Shown: positions 16,282 to 23,101 of the stretch, piece after piece
Layout: every line of letters starts with the position of its first letter
How positions within the stretch are numbered: the stretch's first letter is position 1
Source: Gammaproteobacteria bacterium
GTDB lineage: Bacteria; Pseudomonadota; Gammaproteobacteria; Pseudomonadales; Azotimanducaceae
Length of the DNA: 41,752 nucleotides
Reading direction: 5' to 3'
Assembly: GCA_009845835.1 (NCBI GenBank)
Contig: VXYV01000005.1
Span: 1-41,752, forward strand
Program-made: the position numbers and the translations under genes
The notes under the pieces: model-generated
The model's input: only the letters and a program-made list of their open reading frames with translations
What the model was told of the DNA's origin: nothing
Database searches by the model: none

Positions 16282-18414
16282 ATGAAATTACGAATCTCCT
16301 TTTTACTACTTGCGTTTTCTTTGTTATTACTCAGCAGCTTGTTGAGCGCCGACGAAGAACCAAACTCAAATCTAAACGACAACAACCTTGAGGAAGTGAT
16401 TGTGTCGGCACACCCGTTCTCTCATTTAGGACTTACACAATCGTCCTATCTCTTGGTCAAGGAAACGTTAGCTCGCGCGTTAAATGAAAGTATTGGCGCT
16501 ACTTTGGAAAGTTTACCCGGTGTACAAAACAATGCCTTTGGAACCGTCGTTGGACGCCCCGTTGTCCATGGGCTTGATGGACCACGAATTAAAGTGCTCA
16601 CCGATGAAGTCTCTACCATGGATTTAGGTGTGAGCTATGTTGACCATCCATTACTGACTAATACCTTTACAGCCGAAAGTGTAGAACTAATCAATGGGGC
16701 GACCAGTTTGAGGTTTGGGTCGGGGGCTATAGGGGGAGTTGTTAATGTCGTAACTGGTCGGCTACCAGATAAAGCACCGTCCGAAAATTCAACGATCGTG
16801 GAGTATAGCCAACTCACTGGTGGTTCTGTCAGTAATTTAGCAATTCGCCAAGACTTGATCTTGTCGCAGAATTTCCTGCTCCATTTTGATGGATTTGTAC
16901 GTGACGGAGAACCGTATGAAATTCCTGAGTGTCCTGAAAGTGAACAATTTCTAGAACAGGAAGAACAACACGATGAGGAAGAAGACGAAGACGGACATGA
17001 ACATGAACACGAATTAGATTGTTCAGTCCTAGCTAACAGCGATTACTCATTGGAAAGTGGTTCGGCGGGTTTTTCCATTTTCGGTGAACGCAGCTCGTTT
17101 AGTACTGCAGTTTCTCTCAATCAAGGTAGTTACGGTGTTCCCCTACATTTCGATCACCATAGCGAGGAAAATCATGACGAGGATCACGACGAACATGAGG
17201 ATGAAGATCATCATGAAGATGAACATCACGACGCCGAATCAGAACGAGTTGAGATCGATCTCAACCAAAATCGTATAGACTTTAATGCAAGTCTTTATCC
17301 GCAAGAAAACTCTGACTTAAAAGTAAACGTAAAGTTCGGCATTAGCCAATACGAACATGCCGAGCTCGAAGAGCATGAAATCGTAACGTTCTTTACGAAC
17401 GACGGAAATGATTTCCGTACCGAGATAACACTTCCAAAAACCGGTAAACTGAGTCAAATATACGGTTTGCATCAGGAATTGCGTGATTTCACCATGCGAT
17501 CCGACCATGTGTTTGCTGCCGAACGAAGCGCTACAGCAGTTTTTGCACTCTACCGATGGCAAGGTAACGAAAGGCAGTACGAGTTTGGACTACGTTACGG
17601 TACAATCAATGACGACACTTCAGATGAATCTAGTCGCGATTTTAGTTCGTATTCACTTGCGGGCGGAGTTCTTTGGAACCTAACTCGGCAAAACACTTTC
17701 TCGGTAAACAGCGAACTGTCGACTCGGGCACCAGTAATTGAAGAACTCTATGTAGACGGTATTCATTTAGCGACAAACAGTATTGACCAGGGTGATCCCA
17801 ACCTGTCGAGTGAACAATTATTTAGTATCTCTTCCCGTTTACATTACTCGTGGGATCGGATTACACTTGATTTAACGGGATATCTCAATTGGTTTGACGA
17901 CTTCATTTATAGTGTTGATTCCGGCATAGAAGAGGATCATCGTACCGTATTTCAATCAGTCCAGAACGCGATAACGTTTCGAGGTTTCGATACCTTGCTA
18001 AGTTCTCGCCTTGTCGAACAAAACAATTGGAACCTTAATGGCTCAGTCAGCCTGGACGTCGTAACTTCCGAACTTGACGACAGTAATGATTCCCTTCCGA
18101 GACAACCACCAACGCGTTTTCGTGTCGGCTTGGATGGAACATACTTGAATTGGACGTTTGGCGGGGAATTTACCCATGTTGCTGAAGCCAAGGATCTGGC
18201 GTCATACGAATTACCGACTCCTGGATGGCATAACCTCAGACTTTATGGTAGTTTTTCCAAGGATTTAGGGACAGAACATGTACTCGAAATCTCGCTTCAG
18301 GGTAATAATCTAACCAATAAGGCACAAAGATTGCATGTCTCTCCAGTAAAAGATCAAATCGTGCAACGTGGTCGGTTTTTCAAGCTATCGATTCGCATCA
18401 CTAGCGATAGATAG
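16282..18414 (+). CDS. TonB-dependent outer-membrane receptor with His-rich loops, probable zinc uptake
   Basis: The start is set at ATG 16282: MKLRISFLLLAFSLLLLSS is a signal peptide cleaved near LLSADEEP, whereas the longer frame from 16168 adds an unlikely N-terminus. The 710-residue product has a TonB-box-like EEVIVSA, a plug with ESLPGVQNN, RPVVHGLDGPRIKVL, VELINGATSLRFGSGAIGGV, then a 22-strand-type barrel ending with RFFKLSIRITSDR. Two acidic, His-rich insertions stand out at about residues 222-250 (bounded by two Cys) and 289-320. The plug motifs and His-rich external loops resemble the ZnuD zinc receptor, so a Zn or other divalent metal ligand is inferred. No Zur-like palindrome was found upstream. 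Its 3' end is duplicated at 22086. Confidence 0.9.
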   Translation: MKLRISFLLLAFSLLLLSSLLSADEEPNSNLNDNNLEEVIVSAHPFSHLGLTQSSYLLVKETLARALNESIGATLESLPGVQNNAFGTVVGRPVVHGLDGPRIKVLTDEVSTMDLGVSYVDHPLLTNTFTAESVELINGATSLRFGSGAIGGVVNVVTGRLPDKAPSENSTIVEYSQLTGGSVSNLAIRQDLILSQNFLLHFDGFVRDGEPYEIPECPESEQFLEQEEQHDEEEDEDGHEHEHELDCSVLANSDYSLESGSAGFSIFGERSSFSTAVSLNQGSYGVPLHFDHHSEENHDEDHDEHEDEDHHEDEHHDAESERVEIDLNQNRIDFNASLYPQENSDLKVNVKFGISQYEHAELEEHEIVTFFTNDGNDFRTEITLPKTGKLSQIYGLHQELRDFTMRSDHVFAAERSATAVFALYRWQGNERQYEFGLRYGTINDDTSDESSRDFSSYSLAGGVLWNLTRQNTFSVNSELSTRAPVIEELYVDGIHLATNSIDQGDPNLSSEQLFSISSRLHYSWDRITLDLTGYLNWFDDFIYSVDSGIEEDHRTVFQSVQNAITFRGFDTLLSSRLVEQNNWNLNGSVSLDVVTSELDDSNDSLPRQPPTRFRVGLDGTYLNWTFGGEFTHVAEAKDLASYELPTPGWHNLRLYGSFSKDLGTEHVLEISLQGNNLTNKAQRLHVSPVKDQIVQRGRFFKLSIRITSDR

Positions 18415-18439
18415 TTAAGAATAGTCTCGGCGTCGCGAT
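18251..18439 (+). repeat. left copy of TonB-receptor 3'-end repeat
   Basis: These 189 bases, the last codons of the receptor plus 25 bases beyond it, align without gaps to 22086-22274. About 89% of positions match over the clearly comparable 168 bases. This copy belongs to the full-length gene. Confidence 0.93.
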
Positions 18440-18447
18440 TAGATTAT

Positions 18448-18600
18448 GTGCTATTATCCTGGATAGGAGTCAGTATTTGGCTAATTAAAACGCTAATCGA
18501 TCTTATGTTTTTTGTGTTCTACATCGGTTTTGTGGTGTAATTTTTCATCAAATTATTCAAAGCGTTAGCACGTTTTAATGACTATGAACCTATGGACTGA
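18448..18600 (+). pseudogene. 3' remnant of a small membrane-protein gene
   Basis: The frame reads VLLSWIGVSIWLIKTLIDLM and continues like the C-terminal 50 residues of the gene at 22701-23069, ending at the equivalent TGA (18598). A TAA at 18538-18540 replaces the Tyr codon of the intact copy. There is no start or upstream portion, so it cannot be functional. Confidence 0.9.
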
Positions 18601-18632
18601 CCGCTAGGAATCGTCACTTCCAAACTATTTAG

Positions 18633-18866
18633 TTATTCGACGGTAACTGACTTCGCAATATTCCGCGGTTGGTCAATGTCGGTTCCTTTCAACGAAGCTA
18701 CATGGTAAGCTAACAACTGTAACGGAACGGTATATACGATCGGAGAAAGGAGTGAGTGTACTGGAGGGACTTCAATAATCGTAACGTTGTCGTCGTGAGG
18801 AAAGTCGTCTTTTTGATCCGTGAATACATACCGTTTCCCACCGCGCGCCCGTACTTCTTGTAAATT
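18633..18866 (-). pseudogene. 3' remnant of glmS
   Basis: The minus-strand frame encodes the C-terminal GlmS segment from NLQEVRARGGK to the terminal AKSVTVE and the same stop position relative to its neighbour as the intact gene at 23102. It has no internal stop, but the entire glutaminase domain and most of the isomerase domain are absent, so it is a fragment. The Leu after GGK in the intact protein is Arg here. Confidence 0.93.
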
Positions 18867-19179
18867 CAAAAGGAGTAGTGATAAAGAAGAATATTGAACC
18901 TGACCAACTCGTGGAACTTCTCTCAGTTCGCGGCAAAGATACGCAGTAGATACGGTCTACAGTTGCTCTCAAGTTGTCAGTGTCTTCTAGTTGCTCCTTG
19001 TTTTGGGATATCGCCACTTTGAAGAGGAGCTTCTAAATGCTTCTTTTCTCTTGTATTTGAGGATGGTTTAGTCCAGCCACTTACATGGGTTTTACAGTGC
19101 AACAGCCCTGAGGTACTATTAGACGGATGACTCGGAACGACGGCGCGTGTGTATGGCGTGCAGCTATCTTGTCGCCGCG

Positions 19180-19225
19180 GAGGGATGTATCCCTCAAAAG
19201 GATATTGTTCTTGAGGATCTCAAGA
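19180..19225. promoter_or_regulatory. two adjacent perfect hairpins
   Basis: GAGGGAT/ATCCCTC (19180-19195, 2-base centre) and TCTTGAG/CTCAAGA (19209-19225, 3-base loop) lie 13 bases apart, about 170 bases before the TlpA-like gene. Neither is followed by a T-run. They could be operators or leader-RNA structures; function is unknown. The rest of 18867-19395 contains no gene I can support. Confidence 0.4.
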
Positions 19226-19395
19226 GAGTCCTTATTTGTCGATTCGGTTCGGTAGCTGACAAGAAATCGGGCGAGTTAATGATCGAGTCAAGTCTTTGAT
19301 ACCGCATAGCTAGATATGTTGGGACCAATGGATGTTGGTAAAATAGTAGTAGTGTACAATGATTCCGAATTCATGGCATCTGGAGGAATTTTTGG

Positions 19396-21234
19396 ATGAA
19401 ACACGCACTTGGTCTAGCGGTTGCGCTATGCCTCTCAATTTCGCTCGTAGCTACAGATGCGACTTCTGATACATCCTTCACGATTACCGGGGAGTACCTA
19501 ACTCCACTGTCGGAGGAACCGACGGGAGAGTCAGATACAGTCGATGAAAGTCAGCAAAGTTGGTCAACCGCTTCCGTCGTTGTTTCATACGAAGTCACGA
19601 ACGACGATGGCGACATCACGGTGGTCGAGATTGCTTCAGGAGAATTTGTCGACAGCAATATTGAGCTTGTTGGTGAAATTGACGAACCGAGAATAGCGAC
19701 CATTAAGGTCAGTTTAGGAAATGGTCAAGAATCGCTCCAGAGAACGGCGCTAATTCAGCCTGGAGGGGATGTTGTTTCATTCGCCATTGTTGATCGCCAA
19801 GTCTCATATCGCTCAGCCCAATTGGTCTTGAATGGAGCAGCAGATCGAGTACAGGACCACACGAAGAAGTTCACGGTTAGGGGAGATTTCCGTTCTATGC
19901 AAGACGAACTCTCTCTAGGAATTGTTACGGTGAGTGGACCAGGGCTTAACTCCAAAGGGGAGTTAGCCCGCATCACACATGGGTCTGTCTTGCTTGAGGA
20001 CGGTATTGTCACCATTGAATCGGAAATTCTCGAACCTTCCGTATTGTTGGTTACGGTTATGGCAGGAGAGAATGCTTTCAATGAGTACTACGGCAAGGTT
20101 GAGATAGTTGTCGAGCCAAACAGCGAAATCGTTATTGAACCCCGAGGCTGGAGTCGGGAATTAGTTGCGACTGCAACGGGTGGAAGGCACGAAAGACTTG
20201 TCGACAGTTGGCAGCAAAGCAAAGAATATCAAGAGCTCTTGGATCAGTACGCCAAATCTTACAAGGATTTTCGAGACGCTTGGGAGGAGTCGTGGAGAGC
20301 AGGGCAGGCTGCAGCGAAGACAACCAATACCGACGAGGCAGAATCCGCAAGTACAACGAGTGAAACGACAGAAAATGAAGAGGCAAAATCGACAGACGAG
20401 GAATCGGCTACCGACGAAGTCGATGTAGTAGAACAGGTTCTAGCGTTTTCCGGTGGAAAACCTCCAACGACTGGGTGCGAGCACGTAGAGCTCGCGGACG
20501 AAGACGCAACGACCATAGCGAATAACAATCCTGAATACCACATACTCTTTTTGGAATTGGTGAGACTACGTACAGAGGCACTGGAAACAATCGCGTCAAA
20601 TTCCGAGGATCCGATGGACATTCTGCTAGCGATGGATCTCGGCGCGTATGGCTACAACTCCGACAATATCAAAGAATCTGTGCCTTTGTACGACGAAATT
20701 GCGACAATTCTTGACAAAGATCTTGTAGCTCGACGGGTCACTCCTGCTAGAGACAATATTGCTTCATTTATCGAAAAGGACGAGATCGACAAGAGTCTGG
20801 TGCCAGGACAGGTAGCTCCAAATTTCACACTTCCCGATTTGAGTGGAGTGGAAATCGCGTTGCAAGATGTTGCGTCTGAAAACGATCTGGTATTGATTGA
20901 CTTTTGGGCTTCGTGGTGTGGCCCGTGCGTCGCCGTATTTCCCGATTTGAAAGAGCTATATTCCTCGTACCACGACGATGGGTTCGAGATCATCTCGATT
21001 TCGTTGGATAGCACTAATGAGATTTGGGAGGAAGCTAGCGGGGAGCACGAACTTCCCTGGCTCGACTTGGGAGACATTGCAGAGGCTGGAGAAGGATTGG
21101 TAGCAAACTCCTATGGGGTCATATCCATACCTAAGAGTTATTTGGTGGACCAGCACGGGTGCATCAATCACAGAAATCTTTCGCCGGAAGACCTTGAGAC
21201 AGTATTGAAATCCAGATACGAAGCGGATTTTTGA
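19396..21234 (+). CDS. TlpA-type thiol-disulfide oxidoreductase with long N-terminal extension
   Basis: A 612-residue exported protein. A signal peptide (MKHALGLAVALCLSISLVA) is followed by about 270 residues of beta-rich sequence beginning SFTITGEYL, like the DUF4369-type domains found before TlpA/ResA thioredoxins. Then come a charged helical stretch, a low-complexity Glu/Ser/Thr linker (about 315-350), another helical region, and a redoxin domain from about 470. That domain has PGQVAPNFTLPDLSG, LIDFWASWCGPC (Cys508 and Cys511) and a cis-Pro loop GVISIPKSYLVDQHG. It probably reduces or exchanges disulfides in the periplasm. The long architecture is more familiar from Bacteroidetes than from Gammaproteobacteria. 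GGAGGAA precedes ATG. It lies in the inserted segment. Confidence 0.88.
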   Translation: MKHALGLAVALCLSISLVATDATSDTSFTITGEYLTPLSEEPTGESDTVDESQQSWSTASVVVSYEVTNDDGDITVVEIASGEFVDSNIELVGEIDEPRIATIKVSLGNGQESLQRTALIQPGGDVVSFAIVDRQVSYRSAQLVLNGAADRVQDHTKKFTVRGDFRSMQDELSLGIVTVSGPGLNSKGELARITHGSVLLEDGIVTIESEILEPSVLLVTVMAGENAFNEYYGKVEIVVEPNSEIVIEPRGWSRELVATATGGRHERLVDSWQQSKEYQELLDQYAKSYKDFRDAWEESWRAGQAAAKTTNTDEAESASTTSETTENEEAKSTDEESATDEVDVVEQVLAFSGGKPPTTGCEHVELADEDATTIANNNPEYHILFLELVRLRTEALETIASNSEDPMDILLAMDLGAYGYNSDNIKESVPLYDEIATILDKDLVARRVTPARDNIASFIEKDEIDKSLVPGQVAPNFTLPDLSGVEIALQDVASENDLVLIDFWASWCGPCVAVFPDLKELYSSYHDDGFEIISISLDSTNEIWEEASGEHELPWLDLGDIAEAGEGLVANSYGVISIPKSYLVDQHGCINHRNLSPEDLETVLKSRYEADF

Positions 21235-22072
21235 TCCTGTCATCGAATCTCTAATGCCAGAGATGTCAGGACTCGCAAAAGTTTTCAAGGTCGACACAGA
21301 CGAAACTCCCGAAATTTCTTCTAAGTATCAGGTCTCTCGACTTCCAACAATCATCTTTTTCAGCGATGGTCTCGAATCGCACCGAAGCTCGAGTATTCAT
21401 CCGCGAGACGCTTATGTTAGCTATCTTGAAGGTTTAAGCGAAGACACTTCGATTGACGATACGACTCTAAAGCTGCTCGACGAAGAATGGTTTCGTCGGC
21501 ACTACCTATTGACAGAAAACGTTAAAGTCATTCAAAAGACTATGGAACAATATCCTGATCTTCTCACAAAGAAGTTTGACAACGGACAAACTCCACTTTC
21601 AGTTGTTCTCAACTATCCGAGCAATACTCAGGACGAACTTCTGGAACTGATACTGGCACAAGAGCCCAAAATTAGAACACTTGACCTCCTTGGTCTGGGT
21701 CGATGTGAAGAATTCAAAAAAGTGATGCAAAAGGATCCAGAAGCAGCAAACCGACCCGACCCCGACGGAAATACTCCCTTGCTCACTGCAATTTTGGGAT
21801 CGACGATTGTCGGGAACGGAGAGTGCGTAAATGCTGTACTTGAGACCGGCGCAAAGAACACTATCCCTACGACCATTTGCAATTCTCTTGGTGAACGAGT
21901 CAAATTTCAACCAGACGGCAAACTTGTGGACGAACTGCTGAGTCTCATGATGAAGGAATGGGGTCCCAACTTGCACAACGACGAGATTGGAGTTAAGTGG
22001 CGATTGCTGCTCCTTGAAATAATGGAAGCTAGGTATCTGAGAAGCGAGGACTTGATTGCAAGCAGGTCTTAG
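21233..22072 (+). pseudogene. truncated thioredoxin-ankyrin protein gene
   Basis: The open frame, with first ATG at 21254 (272 residues), begins in the middle of a thioredoxin fold. DPVIESLMPEMSGLAKVFKV and DTDETPEISSKYQVSRLPT are the helix-strand and cis-Pro regions that normally follow W-C-G-P-C, but the active-site half is missing. Residues 100-200 contain ankyrin-type units (DNGQTPLSVVLN, DPDGNTPLLTAIL). The frame overlaps the last codons of the TlpA-like gene and has no Shine-Dalgarno. The simplest reading is a second thioredoxin gene whose 5' end was deleted, fusing its remainder to the upstream gene's end. If translated it would lack redox activity and a signal peptide. Confidence 0.7.
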
Positions 22073-22084
22073 AGAACTGCCAGA

Positions 22085-22249
22085 AGTTTTTCGAAGAATT
22101 CAGGTAAAGAACATGTACTCGAACTCTCGCTTCAGGGTAATAATCTAACCAATATGGCACAAAAATTGCTTGTCTATCCAGTATTAGATCAAATCGTGCA
22201 ACACAGTCAGTCTTTCAAGTTATCGATTCGTATCACTAGTGATAGATAA
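22085..22249 (+). pseudogene. 3' remnant of a TonB-dependent receptor gene
   Basis: The frame SFSKNSGKEHVLELSLQGNN to FKLSIRITSDR and TAA (22247-22249) is the counterpart of the last 55 codons of the receptor at 16282-18414. It has no frameshift or stop, but everything upstream is missing, so it is a fragment at the right edge of the insert. Confidence 0.92.
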
Positions 22250-22300
22250 CTTAGAATAGTCTCGGTGTCGCGATGAAACTAAGCGGTTAGGAATTATCAG

Positions 22301-22660
22301 ATGAGTACACACGAACAGAGAACAACCGTCAAAATCTGCTACATACTGTTCCTGATCGGGCTGTTCACTGGTGGGATCTTTCTGTTAGTGGGTGTGATTC
22401 TCGCTTATTTAAACCGAGACAAGGCTAGCGATTGGATCATCGAATCTCACATTGATTTCTTGATTCGTACATTCTGGATTTGGTTGTATACTCACGTCGC
22501 CCCCATCATCGTATGTGTGATTCTATTTTTCGTCATTCCTCCAATGGCTTTTGTTTTCCTAATACTATTTTTCATCTTCTACATCGTAATACTTATCTAT
22601 TACTTCATTAAGTTGTTGAGTGCCCTGAAAGAACTGGAAGCAGGAGAGCCTGCAAATTAA
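22301..22660 (+). CDS. small membrane protein, DUF4870-like, paralogue 1
   Basis: A 119-residue protein with three hydrophobic segments (about 13-35, 60-78 and 80-103). The motif between the first two, AYLNRDKASDWIIESHIDFLIRTFW, is shared with its neighbour and with small conserved membrane proteins of the DUF4870/YidX-like kind in other gammaproteobacteria, where S-H-x-x-F-x-I-R-T-F-W recurs. TAGGAAT precedes ATG by about nine bases. Biochemical function is unknown. It sits 40 bases upstream of a paralogue in the same direction. Confidence 0.8.
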   Translation: MSTHEQRTTVKICYILFLIGLFTGGIFLLVGVILAYLNRDKASDWIIESHIDFLIRTFWIWLYTHVAPIIVCVILFFVIPPMAFVFLILFFIFYIVILIYYFIKLLSALKELEAGEPAN

Positions 22661-22700
22661 GCGCTACACTCCTCCCGCCGTAATGATCAATTATTAGGTA

Positions 22701-23069
22701 ATGAATTCAACACACCAGCGTAGGTCTACCGTTAAACGATGCTACTATCTGTTTTTCATCGGCGTTGCGGTATGGTTTATCCTCCCGGTGGCGGTTATTC
22801 TAGCCTACGTTAATCGAACGAAAGTGAATGACTGGATTATGAAATCGCACTACGATTTTTTGATCCGTACCTTTTGGCAACTGTGTTTCATTCTCGTAGC
22901 AACCATGAGTACAATGGCGCTATTAACATGGATAGGAGGAAGTGTTTGGCTAATTAAAACGCTAATCGATCTTATGTTTTTTGTGTTCTATATCGGTTTT
23001 GTGGTGTATTTTTTCTTCAAATTGTTCAACGCGTTAGCACGTTTTAACGACTACGAACCTATTGACTGA
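22701..23069 (+). CDS. small membrane protein, DUF4870-like, paralogue 2
   Basis: A 122-residue protein with the same layout as the gene just upstream: RSTVKRCYYLFFIGVAVWF, a hairpin region AYVNRTKVNDWIMKSHYDF followed by LIRTFW, then a long hydrophobic C-terminal pair of helices. The two genes are a tandem duplication. A third, decayed copy of the C-terminal half lies at 18448-18600. TTAGGTA precedes ATG closely. The gene is convergent with glmS, stop codons 32 bases apart, with no clear terminator between. Function unknown. Confidence 0.8.
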   Translation: MNSTHQRRSTVKRCYYLFFIGVAVWFILPVAVILAYVNRTKVNDWIMKSHYDFLIRTFWQLCFILVATMSTMALLTWIGGSVWLIKTLIDLMFFVFYIGFVVYFFFKLFNALARFNDYEPID

Positions 23070-23101
23070 CCAATCAGAGTAGTCACTTCCCACCTGTTCG
23101 G

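Larger units (their letters stand above)
18448..18866 (+). repeat. left copy of membrane-gene/glmS 3'-end repeat
   Basis: These 419 bases align without gaps to 22917-23335. The first part is the 3' end of the second small membrane-protein gene, the rest the last 78 codons of glmS. In the glmS part only about seven substitutions are visible. Homology stops abruptly at 18866/23335. Compared with the right-hand unit, 642 bases between the two repeat blocks are missing and replaced by eight bases (18440-18447). Confidence 0.95.
18867..22085. mobile_element. 3.2-kb unique insert between duplicated flanks
   Basis: This segment lies between the truncated glmS copy on its left and the truncated TonB-receptor copy on its right. 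It holds about 530 bases without a clear gene, a TlpA-like gene and a truncated thioredoxin-ankyrin gene. No transposase, integrase or terminal inverted repeats were seen, so it is not an insertion sequence. The arrangement of complete outer and truncated inner gene copies is what single-crossover integration of a circular DNA carrying part of this locus would give. Origin is inferred, boundaries are observed. Confidence 0.6.

Noticed and set aside
18867-22085. Classical insertion sequence or integron cassette
   Set aside because: No transposase, integrase, terminal inverted repeats or attC-like site was seen; the flanking repeats are parts of host genes.
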